Positions 50,165-59,809 of a DNA stretch of 64,000 nucleotides are shown here, piece after piece. Position 1 is the first letter of the stretch. The number at the start of each line of letters is the position of its first letter. The notes below the pieces were generated by a model that was given only the letters and a program-made list of their open reading frames with translations, was not told where the DNA came from and searched no databases. Both the position numbers and the translations under genes were made by a program. This DNA comes from Krasilnikoviella flava (GTDB lineage Bacteria > Actinomycetota > Actinomycetes > Actinomycetales > Cellulomonadaceae): NCBI RefSeq assembly GCF_900167525.1, contig NZ_FUZQ01000003.1:62001-126000 (forward strand), in the 5' to 3' direction.

Positions 50165-52567
50165 GTGCCGGAAGCTCAGGCTGTCGGCTCCCTGTCCGGT
50201 CCGTCGCCCGGTCCCGTACCCGGTCCCGCGTCCGATCGCGTGGCCGGTCCGCCGCCCGGTCCGGCCCACGGTGAGCCCGTCGCAGACGAGGTGTTCGACC
50301 GCATCGCGCGGCTCGTGCACCGTCAGCTCGGCGTGCCCGCGGCGGCCGTGGTCATGGTCACGGACGACGGCGACGTCAAGACGCTCCCCGGCGCGGTCGG
50401 CTTCCCCGACGACGCCCAGCGCAGCCGCCGCCTCGAGCTCCCCCGGCCGCTGACGACGATCGTCGCCCGCACGCGCACCCCGCTGGTCGTGCCCGACGCG
50501 GAGGACGACCCGCGCGTGTCGGGGCGGCACACGATCGGCGACCTGGTGCTGGCCGCGTACGCGGGCTACCCGATCGAGGACGCCCGCGGCCACGTCGTGG
50601 GGGCGCTGTGGGCGGTGTCGTCCGTGCCGCGCACCTGGACCGAGACGGACCTCGCCACCCTCGCGGACCTGTCCGCCGCGGCGTCGGGCGAGCTGCGGCT
50701 GCGTGCCGAGCGGGAGCGCGCGCGGCTGGCCGAGCAGGTGGCGTTCCGCGCGCACCGCCGGTCGCGCTTCCTGCTGGGCCTGTCCGAACGGTTCGCCCGC
50801 GTCACCACCCTGGACGAGGTCGAGGACGCCATCGCGCACGTCATCGGCACGGGCACGGGCGCCCGGTGGGTGTCGCTGGCGCTGGTGGACGCCGACCGGC
50901 GGCACCTGTCGTTCTTCACCGTCGGGCACCACCACCCCGGCGAGCCGGCGCTGCGCAGCACGCGGCTCGACGCGCCCCGGCCGGACACGCACGTCGTGCG
51001 CAGCCGTGCGCCCCTGCGGTTCCGCGACCACGCGGAGATGGTGGCGACCTACCCGGAGATGGGCCCGGTGGGGTCGGTATCGGAGGGGGCCCGGTCGTTC
51101 CTGCCCGTGATGTCGAACGGGACGGTCGTGGGCGTCATCGCCTGCGTGTGGGACCAGGCGCGCGAGCACGACGCCGACACGGCCGCCCTGGAGTCCACGA
51201 TCAGCCGGTACGTGGCCCTCGCCCTGGAGCGGGTGGCGCTGCTGGAGGCGCGGCGCCGCGTGGCGACCACGCTGCAGGAGTCGATGCTCACCGCGCCGCC
51301 CACGGTGGCGCACCTCGACATCGCGACCACCTACTCCCCCGCGGCCCGCACCGACCAGGTGGGCGGCGACTGGTACGACGCGGTGGTGCGCGACGACGGC
51401 ACCGCGATCGTCATGATCGGCGACGTCGCGGGCCACGACGTGCACGCCGCGGCGCAGATGGGCCAGCTGCGCTCGATGCTGCGGGCGCTCGCGTGGAGCC
51501 ACGACGAGTCGCCGGCCGGGCTGCTGACCCGCCTCGACAAGGCGAACGCGCGGCTCGGCCCGCGCGCGATGGCGACCGCCGTCGTCGCGCGCCTGGACCG
51601 CGACCCGGCGCCGTGCCCGCAGGACGTGCCGGAGGGCGGCGGCACGGCGGCGAACCCGCCCGAGCGCGCGTTCACGCTGACCTGGTCCGTGGCCGGACAC
51701 CCGCCGCCGATGGTGCTGCGCCGCGACGGCCGGGTGGAGCGGCTGTCGGAGACCCCCGACCTGCTGCTGGGCGTCGTCCCGACCACCCCCCGCCAGGACC
51801 GCACCGTCCGCCTGCTGCCGGGCGACACCCTCGTGCTCTACACGGACGGGCTGGTCGAGCGCCGCGGCGTGCCCAGCGACCAGCGGCTGTCCGACCTCGA
51901 GCAGGTGCTGCGCTCCGCGCACGGCGAGGCCACGTCCGCCGTCCCGCGCGCGCTGGTGCGCGGCCTCGTGGGCGACACGCAGCGCGACGACGTCGCCGTG
52001 CTGGCGCTGCGGGTGCGGGTGCCCGCGCCGTCCGGCCCGCCGACGTCGGCCGGGCCCGCGAAGGCGGAGCGCCGCGTCGCGGACGACGACCTGAGCGACC
52101 TCGGGCCCGCGCGCCGGTGGGTGGACGACGTGCTCGAGTCGTGCGACGTGTCCGACGAGCAGCGACGGACCGCGATGCTGCTCACCAGCGAGGTGCTGAC
52201 CAACGCGCTGGAGCACGGCGAGGGGCCGATCACCGCGACGGTCGAGGTGGACGGCCGTCGCCTGCGGGTGGGCGTCCGCGACGGCAGCACGGCCGAGCCC
52301 GAGCTGCAGTCCCCGCAGCCGCAGGACCTGTCGGGCCGCGGGGTGCTGTTCCTCGACCGCCTCGCGTCGCGGTGGGGCGTGCTGCGGCACGACGGCTCCG
52401 ACGCGGTCGGGCGGCACTCCGGCGTGGTGGAGGGCAAGACGGTGTGGTTCGAGATCGACCGGGGGGCGCGGCCGCTGACCGGCACCGTCTCGCGGGTGCG
52501 GCCGCCGACCCCGGCGACCGGCGCCGTCCCCCTGGTCGAGCGCGTGCTGCGCGGGAACCGCGGCTGA
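50165..52567 (+). CDS. GAF-PP2C (SpoIIE-type) phosphatase with C-terminal anti-sigma-type ATPase domain
   Basis: 800 residues. A Pro/Gly-rich N-tail is followed by two GAF-like sensor domains (~40-180 and ~210-370). The PP2C/SpoIIE domain has 'GGDWYDAVV', 'GDVAGHDVHAAAQMG' and 'YTDGLVERR', with the metal-binding Asp residues intact. The HATPase_c domain at the end has 'SEVLTNALEHG' and 'SGRGVLFLDRLASRWG', as in anti-sigma kinases such as RsbW. Joining phosphatase and kinase in one chain suggests partner switching on an anti-sigma antagonist, though none is encoded nearby. GTG 50165 has CATACT six bases upstream. Confidence 0.9.
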   Translation: MPEAQAVGSLSGPSPGPVPGPASDRVAGPPPGPAHGEPVADEVFDRIARLVHRQLGVPAAAVVMVTDDGDVKTLPGAVGFPDDAQRSRRLELPRPLTTIVARTRTPLVVPDAEDDPRVSGRHTIGDLVLAAYAGYPIEDARGHVVGALWAVSSVPRTWTETDLATLADLSAAASGELRLRAERERARLAEQVAFRAHRRSRFLLGLSERFARVTTLDEVEDAIAHVIGTGTGARWVSLALVDADRRHLSFFTVGHHHPGEPALRSTRLDAPRPDTHVVRSRAPLRFRDHAEMVATYPEMGPVGSVSEGARSFLPVMSNGTVVGVIACVWDQAREHDADTAALESTISRYVALALERVALLEARRRVATTLQESMLTAPPTVAHLDIATTYSPAARTDQVGGDWYDAVVRDDGTAIVMIGDVAGHDVHAAAQMGQLRSMLRALAWSHDESPAGLLTRLDKANARLGPRAMATAVVARLDRDPAPCPQDVPEGGGTAANPPERAFTLTWSVAGHPPPMVLRRDGRVERLSETPDLLLGVVPTTPRQDRTVRLLPGDTLVLYTDGLVERRGVPSDQRLSDLEQVLRSAHGEATSAVPRALVRGLVGDTQRDDVAVLALRVRVPAPSGPPTSAGPAKAERRVADDDLSDLGPARRWVDDVLESCDVSDEQRRTAMLLTSEVLTNALEHGEGPITATVEVDGRRLRVGVRDGSTAEPELQSPQPQDLSGRGVLFLDRLASRWGVLRHDGSDAVGRHSGVVEGKTVWFEIDRGARPLTGTVSRVRPPTPATGAVPLVERVLRGNRG

Positions 52568-52675
52568 TCGTCCCGCGCTGGTCCCGGGTCGGACGGGTTG
52601 CCGATGCCGCGCGGTCAGCGCACGATTCTTCACAAGCGGCCCGTGGTCGCGCGCCACGGACTGCCGGAGGTCGGG

Positions 52676-55600
52676 ATGAGACGCAGGCGCAACGGTTCCA
52701 CCCGGGCGCCCCGCGGCGGCGCGCGCGCCGCAGCACTCGGCATCGCCGCATTGTCGCTCGCCGCCGCGATGCTGCCTGCCGCGCCGTCGCCGGCCGTCGC
52801 GGCGTCGCCGCCCGACACCACCGAGACCGGCGATCCGCCTCCCCCGGCCGACCCGACGACGCCCGACGGGCTCGACGAGCCCTCCCCCCTGCCCGACGAC
52901 AGCATCGTCGAGATGCCTCCGCCCGCGTCCCCCGACATCGTGCCGAACGCCAACACGATCCGGATGGCGTGGGTCGGCACGCCGGGCGAGCGCCCGGACG
53001 ACGACGCCCTGCTCACCCTCCAGGCGGCGATCAACGCCGCACCGTCGGAAGGCACTGTCTCGTTCGACCCGAACGACTACGCCTTCACGGGCGCGCTGAC
53101 GATCCCCAGGGCGATGACCCTCGACAGCAGTGCCGCCTCGATGCTCTACAGCCGGTTCACCGTCAGCGGAGGCGGTGCGACCTTCGCCGACGACGTCAGC
53201 ATCGGCGCCGCCAACACCGGCGCGATCGTCACCGTGACCGCCTCGGGCGCCACCCTCACCGGCGTCACCATCCGCAACCCGACCCCCGTCCTGCGACCCA
53301 CCGGCGTCCAGCTCGGAGCGGGAGTCACCGGCGTGGTCCTTGTCGGCCTCGACGTCGACGGCGCAGGCGAACCGTCGTCGTTCGGCGTCAACCTCACCAC
53401 GGGCTCGGCGACCCTCACCGACCCCACCATCGCCGGAGTCGCGACCGGCGTCGTCGCCACGGCGGCCTCCACCGCGAGCGGTATCGCGGTCGAGGGAGGA
53501 ACCGTCGCGGCGGCAACCTCCGGAGTCTCCCTCGGCACCTCGACCGCACCGCAGGTCTCGGACGTCGACGTCACGGGCACGTCCGGCGCGGGCACCGGCA
53601 TCGACCTGGCGAACTCGACCGGCGCCGTCGTCGACTCGGTCACCGTGCACGGCTTCGCCCGCGGCATCGGTGCCTCCCCCACCAGTGCCGGGGCCGGGCC
53701 GACCGTCAGCGACGCGGTCATCGACGGGAGCAGCCGCGAGGGCATCGCGCTCGGCTCGACCACGGGCGCAAGCGTGACCGATGCCCGGATCACCTTGGCC
53801 GGCGCCGCCCAGTCCACCGGCATCCTCACCTTGCTGGCCACCGCGGTGACGATCGAACGGCCGGTGATCACCGAGGCGATGTACGGCATCACGACGAGCG
53901 CCGTCAACACCGGCGCCGGGCCGACGATCACCGATCCCCGGATCACCGCCTTCGGCGGCATCACCCTCGGCTCCACGCAGGGCGCCTCCGTCACCGGCGC
54001 CGTCCTCGACAACGGGCCGTGGACAGGTGGGACCGGGATCAACACCGTCAACGCCGGCCGCGTCTCGATCTCGGACATGACCGCCACGGGCTTCCTCTAC
54101 GGGATCGGCGCCCAGTCCAACCTCGATGCGAGCTCCGACCGCGCGAACATCGCGATCTCCGACATCCGCGTGACGGGTGCTCCGAACGCCTCGAGCGGCG
54201 TGTATCTCCTCGGTGCGGTGGACGCGACGATCTCCCGCGTCACGGCTGAGCTCACCGGCGCGGCGCTCGTGATCCACCAGTCGACCGGGGTGCTCGCGCA
54301 GGACGTCGAGGTCACCGGGCGCGAGGGCCCGACCTCGGTGACCGGCGGCGCCATCCTGCGCGCCTACGGCTCGCAGGACGTCGACGTCACGCGCTCGTCG
54401 ATCGACGGCGGCTCCTACGGGTTCTTCTACTCGGACACCGACGGATCCACGGTGACCGACGCGAGCGTGAATGGCCTCGCCGAGTACGGCGTGTACGGGC
54501 GCAGTGTCTCGAACGTCGATGTCAGCGAGGCCACGTTCACCGGCAACTCGGCGGTCGGGCTCTTCGTCGTGACCAACCCCGACGACGGGATCAGCCACGA
54601 CGTCGCCGTGCACGACAGCACCATGACCGACAACGACGGCGGCATCCACGTGCTCCAGGGCACCACCGGCGTGTCGATCACCGACAACACCGTGAGCGGC
54701 CAGCCCGACATGGTCACCGCCGGCTCTGCGCACGACCTCACCATCGCGGGTAACAGCGTCGAGCAGACCGGCGCCGCCGGCCTCGCGGCGATCACCGTCG
54801 CCCCTCTGTGGCAGGACGGCGCGCTCCCGGGCTCGTACTCCTCGTCCGACGTGGAGATCACCGGGAACGAGTTCGCCGGGGGTGGCACGTGGATTCAGGT
54901 CGGCACCGCTGATCCGGACGCGCACCCCGACGAGGCCCTGCGCCGTGCCCTCCGCGACGACGTGCTCGCCACCGGCAACATCTTTCCGGCGGGCTCCGCG
55001 GCGATCCGCACCTACGCCAACGCCGTCGTCGGCGAGGACACGGCCCCGGCCCTCGCCCGAGCCCTGCCCGTGGACGGCCCGGTCGCCGTCGACGCGCGTG
55101 ACCACGACGACCCGAACGACTGGGACTCGACGTGCAAGGCGACGGGTCTTCTCGACGACGCCTCCTACTACGACGGCGGCGGCGCCGAGGTGCACGAGGT
55201 GACCGAGGCTCCCGTGCTGTACCCGATGAACTGCATCGACCTGTCACTGACCGAGGTCATCGATGCCGACGACGGCACCGTCTTCCACGCGGGCGACCTG
55301 GTGACCTGGAGGCTCACGCCCCATAACGACGGTCCCCGCGCCGCACCGGCCGGCTGGACGATCACACAGCTGCTGCCCGACGGCGTCGAGCTCGTCTCCA
55401 TGGAGGGCGAGGGGTACTCCGTCGACGGCACCACCGCGACGGCCGCCGCCGACCTGGCGGTCGGCGCCGACGGCCCGCTGCTGACCGTCACGGCTCAGGT
55501 GCTCGTGCCCCCGGCGGGCGAGTCGACGATGCGCAACGTCGCCTACGTCGCGCCCGCTCCGGACATCGACCTCGACGAGGACGGCAGCGTCGACGCGATC

Positions 55601-55966
55601 ATCGAGCAGCTCAGCCCGCTGGTCGTCCCGACGATCTCGACCGACACCGAAGCCACTGCCACCGACAACGACGCGCAGGCCGTCTGGGCCGTCGAAGGAG
55701 CGCCCGCGCCGGAGCCGCCAGGGCCGGACGACGGTGGCGCGGATCCGGTCCCGGTCCCCGACGGCAACGACCCGGGCCCTGGAATCGACGCGGACGGGTT
55801 CCCTGGCGGTGAGGGCACGGTTCCCGTGGACGGCGGCGGCTCCGACACCGCACAGCTGGCCGCCACCGGCAGGCCCGTCGCGCCGCTCGCCGTCGTCGCG
55901 CTCCTGCTTCTCGGGGCGGGGGCGGCCGCCACGACATGGGCGCGCCGCAAGAAGGCCACCGGCTGA
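52676..55966 (+). CDS. Secreted right-handed beta-helix surface protein with DUF11 domain and LAATG sorting signal
   Basis: 1096 residues. A signal peptide ends near 'SPAVAASPPD'. A Pro/Asp-rich stretch leads to a ~650-residue beta-helix of parallel coils with repeated 'SVTDA.I', 'G.GPTITDP.ITA' and 'VEITGNEF' turns, as in pectate-lyase-like proteins. A DUF11/CARDB-like domain ('VTWRLTPHNDGPRAAPAGWTITQLLPDG') follows. The C-terminus is 'LAATGRP', a hydrophobic helix and 'RRKKATG'. LAxTG is the class-E sortase signal. GGAGG five bases before ATG 52676 sets the start. The substrate or binding role is unknown; no pectinase catalytic residues could be confirmed. Confidence 0.85.
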   Translation: MRRRRNGSTRAPRGGARAAALGIAALSLAAAMLPAAPSPAVAASPPDTTETGDPPPPADPTTPDGLDEPSPLPDDSIVEMPPPASPDIVPNANTIRMAWVGTPGERPDDDALLTLQAAINAAPSEGTVSFDPNDYAFTGALTIPRAMTLDSSAASMLYSRFTVSGGGATFADDVSIGAANTGAIVTVTASGATLTGVTIRNPTPVLRPTGVQLGAGVTGVVLVGLDVDGAGEPSSFGVNLTTGSATLTDPTIAGVATGVVATAASTASGIAVEGGTVAAATSGVSLGTSTAPQVSDVDVTGTSGAGTGIDLANSTGAVVDSVTVHGFARGIGASPTSAGAGPTVSDAVIDGSSREGIALGSTTGASVTDARITLAGAAQSTGILTLLATAVTIERPVITEAMYGITTSAVNTGAGPTITDPRITAFGGITLGSTQGASVTGAVLDNGPWTGGTGINTVNAGRVSISDMTATGFLYGIGAQSNLDASSDRANIAISDIRVTGAPNASSGVYLLGAVDATISRVTAELTGAALVIHQSTGVLAQDVEVTGREGPTSVTGGAILRAYGSQDVDVTRSSIDGGSYGFFYSDTDGSTVTDASVNGLAEYGVYGRSVSNVDVSEATFTGNSAVGLFVVTNPDDGISHDVAVHDSTMTDNDGGIHVLQGTTGVSITDNTVSGQPDMVTAGSAHDLTIAGNSVEQTGAAGLAAITVAPLWQDGALPGSYSSSDVEITGNEFAGGGTWIQVGTADPDAHPDEALRRALRDDVLATGNIFPAGSAAIRTYANAVVGEDTAPALARALPVDGPVAVDARDHDDPNDWDSTCKATGLLDDASYYDGGGAEVHEVTEAPVLYPMNCIDLSLTEVIDADDGTVFHAGDLVTWRLTPHNDGPRAAPAGWTITQLLPDGVELVSMEGEGYSVDGTTATAAADLAVGADGPLLTVTAQVLVPPAGESTMRNVAYVAPAPDIDLDEDGSVDAIIEQLSPLVVPTISTDTEATATDNDAQAVWAVEGAPAPEPPGPDDGGADPVPVPDGNDPGPGIDADGFPGGEGTVPVDGGGSDTAQLAATGRPVAPLAVVALLLLGAGAAATTWARRKKATG

Positions 55967-56098
55967 CGCCCCGGTGGGCGGGTCTTGGCATTCCAGGGAT
56001 CCGCCTCCCTTCTGAGCGAGCAGGAACCCTGCTGAGTGCGGCGGCACGGAGGACTCGTCCGGCGGGGCCCAGAAGCGTGGCAGCGCCGTCGCCCCGGG

Positions 56099-56136
56099 CG
56101 ACACCCCTCCCGGGTGTCGGCGGTCCGTCGTACGGT
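56099..56136 (+). promoter_or_regulatory. Sigma-factor gene promoter with inverted repeat
   Basis: TACGGT (56131-56136) ends seven bases before GTG 56144. Upstream, CGACACCC (56099-56106) and GGGTGTCG (56112-56119) form an 8-bp inverted repeat in the -35 region. It may be an operator for autoregulation. The rest of the 177-bp gap after the beta-helix gene holds only a small AGCAGG-CCTGCT stem. Confidence 0.5.
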
Positions 56137-56143
56137 GTGAGAC

Positions 56144-57202
56144 GTGACACACACCGCCCAGCGCACCGCCGCGCCGTCGACCTCACCCTCGACGACGGCC
56201 GCCACCGGTGCCCCCGACGACATCGGCGCCCTGCTCGAGCCGTACCGGCGCGAGCTCACCGGCTACTGCTACCGGATGCTCGGCGGCGCGTTCGAGGCCG
56301 ACGACGCGGTGCAGGAGACGCTGCTGCGCGCCTGGCGGTCCTACGACAAGTTCGAGGGACGCTCGTCGCTGCGGTCGTGGCTGTACCGCATCGCGACCAA
56401 CGTCTGCTTCGACCACCTCGGGTCGTCGAAGCGACGCGAGCGCCCCATGGGGCTCGGCGGGCCGCAGCCCGCGGAGGAGCAGTACTTCGGCGACGTGCTC
56501 GCCGAGGACCGGTGGCTCGAGCCCGTGCCCGACGACGCCGTCCTGCCGCGCGAGGGCGACCCGGCGGACGTCGCGGTGGGCCGGGAGTCGATCCGTCTCG
56601 CGTTCGTGGCCGCGCTCCAGCACCTGCCGGCCCGGCAGCGCGCCGTGCTGGTGCTGCGCGAGGTGCTGCGCTGGTCGGCCGCCGAGGTCGCGGCGCTGCT
56701 GGACACCACGGTCGCGTCCGTGAACAGCGCCCTCCAGCGCGCCCGCGCCACCCTCGGGAGCAAGGGGCTGCGCCGGGCGGGGGGCGACGACGCCGCGGAC
56801 GCGCCGGAGCCGCAGTGGTCCGAGATCGACCACCATCTGCTCGAGCGGTACCTGGACGCCTTCGAGCGCTACGACATGGACGCCCTGGTGGCGCTGCTGC
56901 ACGAGGACGCCGTGCTCAACATGCCGCCGTACACGATGTGGGTGCGCGGCCGCTCCGAGGTGATCCGCTGGATGACCGGCGCCGGCGCCGGCTGTCGCGG
57001 GTCGCGGTGCCTGCCCGTGCAGGCGAACGGGTCCATGGCGTACGGGCAGTACCGCCGGGACCCGGCCGGCGGCTGGTCGCCGTGGGGGCTGGCCGTGCTC
57101 GAGGACGACGGCAGCGGCCGCATCACCGGCATCACGACGTTCCTCGACACCGCCACCTGGTTCCCCCGCTTCGGGCTGCCGGACCGCCTGCCCGCCCTCT
57201 GA
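56144..57202 (+). CDS. ECF sigma factor with C-terminal SnoaL-like domain
   Basis: 352 residues. Sigma region 2 is 'LEPYRRELTGYCYRMLGGAFEADDAVQETLLRAW' and 'SLRSWLYRIATNVCFDHL'; region 4 is 'LPARQRAVLVLREVLRWSAAEVAALLDTTVASVNSALQRAR'. A long insert lies between them. The last ~130 residues form a SnoaL/NTF2-like domain ('ERYLDAFERYDMDALVALLHEDAVLNMPPY'), as in the TIGR02960/SigG-like ECF group where it replaces an anti-sigma factor as the control module. No anti-sigma gene is adjacent, which fits. The start is probably leaderless. Confidence 0.92.
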   Translation: MTHTAQRTAAPSTSPSTTAATGAPDDIGALLEPYRRELTGYCYRMLGGAFEADDAVQETLLRAWRSYDKFEGRSSLRSWLYRIATNVCFDHLGSSKRRERPMGLGGPQPAEEQYFGDVLAEDRWLEPVPDDAVLPREGDPADVAVGRESIRLAFVAALQHLPARQRAVLVLREVLRWSAAEVAALLDTTVASVNSALQRARATLGSKGLRRAGGDDAADAPEPQWSEIDHHLLERYLDAFERYDMDALVALLHEDAVLNMPPYTMWVRGRSEVIRWMTGAGAGCRGSRCLPVQANGSMAYGQYRRDPAGGWSPWGLAVLEDDGSGRITGITTFLDTATWFPRFGLPDRLPAL

Positions 57203-57252
57203 CCTGCGCGCCCGCCGCGCCCGCCGGACGTCGCTGGGCTACGTTTTCCCGC

Positions 57253-58539
57253 ATGACCACGGACGCCCCGCAGCCCGAGGGCGTGCCCCCCACCGGGACA
57301 CCCGCGCCCGCGCCGGACGAGGAGATCGACGACTCCGTCCGCCCGGTCCAGCACGACAGCCGCAACCCGCCGCGATGGCTGCCGCGGGCGCTCGCGATGG
57401 CGGTCGTGGCCATCTTCGTCGCCACGTTCCTGTCGTACGCGTTCGGCCAGCTCGGCGGGCTCGCCGTCAACGTCCTCCTGTCCTTCTTCGTCGCGCTCGC
57501 CCTCGAGCCGATCGTCGTGTGGCTGGTGCGGCACGGGTGGCGGCGGGGCGCGGCCGCCGGGGCAGCCCTGGGCGGGTCGCTCGTGGTGGTCGCGGGCGTG
57601 CTGGCCCTGTTCGGCAACCTGTTCGTGCAGCAGCTGATCCAGCTCGTGTCCTCGCTGCCCGCGCTCTACACGAGCGTCCAGACCGACATCGAGGCCCGCT
57701 GGGACGTCACCGTCCCGGACTCCGACGACCTGATCGCGCAGGCCCTCGACCAGTGGGGGCAGGACGTCGCCACGGGCGCGATCAGCGTCGGCGTGTCCAT
57801 CGTCGGGGTGCTCTTCGCGATCACCACGATCCTGCTCATCACGTACTACCTCATGGCGGCGGGGCCAAAGTTCCGCGCGGCCATCTGTGCCTGGCTCCGG
57901 CCCGACCGGCAGCAGGAGGTCCTGACCCTGTGGGAGATCACGCAGGTGAAGGTCTCCGACTTCATCAGCTCGCGCGTCGTGCTCGCGGCCCTGTCGAGCG
58001 TGTTCACGTTCGTGTTCCTGCTGATCGTGCAGACTCCGTACGCCCTGCCGCTGGCGGTGTTCACGGGCGTCGTCTCGCAGTTCGTGCCCACCATCGGCAC
58101 ATACATCGGCGGCGCGCTGCCGGTGGCCGTCGCGCTCGCCGCGCAGGGGCTGCCGCAGGCGATCGCCGTCCTCGTCTTCATCGTGGCGTACCAGCAGGTG
58201 GAGAACCTGATCTTCTCCCCCAAGGTCAGCGCCCGGGCCCTGGAGATGAACCCTGCCGTGTCGTTCGTCGGCGTGCTCGGCTTCGGCGCCGTGTTCGGCG
58301 CGCTCGGCGCCTTCCTCGCCCTGCCGATCCTCGCGACCGTGCAGGCCCTCGGGAACACCTACCTCCAGCGGCACGAGCTCGTCGAGTCCCGACTGCTGCA
58401 CGACCCGGACGCGCCGGGCGCCAGGACGACGGGCCGGGGCGAGGGGTCCTGGTCGTCGCGGCGCCGCCGCAACCTCGAGGCGGGCGAGCGTGCCGCACGC
58501 GAGGCGGAGGCCCGGCGCCGCGACGGCGCAGAGGACTGA
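57253..58539 (+). CDS. AI-2E family transporter
   Basis: 428 residues with about eight membrane helices of the AI-2E_transport (TqsA/YdiK) family. The core 'ALSSVFTFVFLLIVQTPYALPLAVFTGVVSQFVPTIGTYIGGALPVAVAL' is characteristic, as is 'FSPKVSARALEMNPAVSF'. A ~45-residue acidic tail precedes and a ~50-residue Arg/Glu-rich tail follows. Despite the name, many members export other solutes or ions. TACGTT ends seven bases before ATG 57253 and no ribosome site is seen, so it is probably leaderless. The CPA1 antiporter gene follows within 16 bases. Confidence 0.92.
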   Translation: MTTDAPQPEGVPPTGTPAPAPDEEIDDSVRPVQHDSRNPPRWLPRALAMAVVAIFVATFLSYAFGQLGGLAVNVLLSFFVALALEPIVVWLVRHGWRRGAAAGAALGGSLVVVAGVLALFGNLFVQQLIQLVSSLPALYTSVQTDIEARWDVTVPDSDDLIAQALDQWGQDVATGAISVGVSIVGVLFAITTILLITYYLMAAGPKFRAAICAWLRPDRQQEVLTLWEITQVKVSDFISSRVVLAALSSVFTFVFLLIVQTPYALPLAVFTGVVSQFVPTIGTYIGGALPVAVALAAQGLPQAIAVLVFIVAYQQVENLIFSPKVSARALEMNPAVSFVGVLGFGAVFGALGAFLALPILATVQALGNTYLQRHELVESRLLHDPDAPGARTTGRGEGSWSSRRRRNLEAGERAAREAEARRRDGAED

Positions 58540-58554
58540 GCACAGGGAGTGAGC

Positions 58555-59769
58555 ATGGATCTCGTCGGAGGTATCGCCCTCGTCGTGGCGGTCGGCGTGG
58601 CAGGGCAGGTCGCGGCGCGGGCGCTGCGCGTGCCGTCCATCCTGCTGCTGCTCGTGCTGGGCCTCCTCGTCGGCCCCGTCCTCGGGTGGCTCGACCCGGA
58701 CGAGGTGTTCGGCGACGCGCTCTTCCCCCTCGTGTCCATGGCGGTCGGCCTGCTGCTGTTCGAGGAGTCGCTCAAGCTGGACTTCCGGCGCCTGCGCGGC
58801 GGCGCGCGACGTCCCGTGCTCGGACTGGTCACCACCGGAGCGCTGGTCACCGGCCTCGGCGCCACCGCGATCGCGTACCTGTTCCTCGACGTGACGTGGG
58901 GGCGGGCCGCCGTGATCGGCGCGATCCTCATCGTCTCCGGCCCCACCGTCGTCGGGCCGCTGCTCGCGATCATCCGGCCCCGCCAGCCCGTGGAGTCGGT
59001 GCTCGCCTTCGAGGGCATCTTCATCGACCCGATCGGGGCCACCGTGGCGCTCGCGGTGGCGAACGTCGTGCTGCACGCCGAGCCGGTCAGCCTCTTCGAG
59101 ACCGGCGGCTGGGGCCTGCTGGTGGGCGTCGTCGCCGCCGCCCTGCTCGTGATCCTCATCCGCTTCGGCCGGGTACCGCGGGAGACGGAGGTGGTGCTCG
59201 CGTTCGCGTTCGCCCTCGGGGCCTACGCGATCGCCGAGGGCGTGCACGACGAGGCGGGCCTGTTCGCCACGACCGCGCTCGGCGCCGTCCTGGCGAACCA
59301 GCGGGTGGCGCGCACCGAGCCGCTGCACGAGTTCGGCACCCACATCGGACTGCTCCTGATCGGCGCGCTGTTCGTGGTCCTGTCCGCGCGCATCGACCTG
59401 GACGCGCTGGCCCGCTACGCCCTGCCCACCATCGGGATCGTCGCCCTCCTCGTGCTGGTGCTGCGCCCTGTGGTGGCCGCCGTCTCCACCCTCGGCACCG
59501 AGCTGCGCTGGTCGGACCGCGCGATGATCGGGTGGATGGCCCCGCGCGGCATCGTCGCCGCCTCGACCGCGTCCGTCTTCGCGCTGCGGTTCGAAGATGC
59601 CGGCGAGCCGTTCCCCCAGCTGGTGCCGGTGGTCTTCGGCGTCGTGCTGCTCACTGCGATCGTCTACGGGTTCACCGGAGGGCCCGCCGCGACGCTGTTC
59701 GGCGTGCGCTCGTCCGAGCGGGAGCGCCTGGACGACGACGGCCTGCCGATCCTCGACCGGTCGACGTGA
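58555..59769 (+). CDS. Cation:proton antiporter, CPA1/NhaP type
   Basis: 404 residues with about 11-12 membrane helices. 'ILIVSGPTVVGPLLAIIRP' and 'FEGIFIDPIGATVALAVAN' are the unwound crossing helices of the family; the Asp of 'FIDPIGA' is the ion-binding site. 'SDRAMIGWMAPRGIVAASTASVFAL' is the conserved Arg-bearing helix. No C-terminal TrkA domain. ATG 58555 follows AGGGAG at five bases; GTG 58549 is inside that ribosome site. It exchanges Na+ or K+ for protons, and is co-transcribed with the AI-2E-type gene. Confidence 0.92.
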   Translation: MDLVGGIALVVAVGVAGQVAARALRVPSILLLLVLGLLVGPVLGWLDPDEVFGDALFPLVSMAVGLLLFEESLKLDFRRLRGGARRPVLGLVTTGALVTGLGATAIAYLFLDVTWGRAAVIGAILIVSGPTVVGPLLAIIRPRQPVESVLAFEGIFIDPIGATVALAVANVVLHAEPVSLFETGGWGLLVGVVAAALLVILIRFGRVPRETEVVLAFAFALGAYAIAEGVHDEAGLFATTALGAVLANQRVARTEPLHEFGTHIGLLLIGALFVVLSARIDLDALARYALPTIGIVALLVLVLRPVVAAVSTLGTELRWSDRAMIGWMAPRGIVAASTASVFALRFEDAGEPFPQLVPVVFGVVLLTAIVYGFTGGPAATLFGVRSSERERLDDDGLPILDRST

Positions 59770-59809
59770 CCGGTCGGCCTGATGAGGGCCCGCTGCCTAC
59801 GATGACGGC

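Noticed and set aside
49298-55195. Very long open frame on the minus strand opposite the LuxR, PP2C and beta-helix genes
   Set aside because: It is antisense to three clear genes, has Arg/Gly/His-rich low-complexity translation and no domain. Long shadow frames are expected at this GC content.
55967-56143. tRNA or small RNA gene between the beta-helix and sigma-factor genes
   Set aside because: Only two short stems are present; no cloverleaf, T-loop GTTCGA or CCA-end pattern was found.
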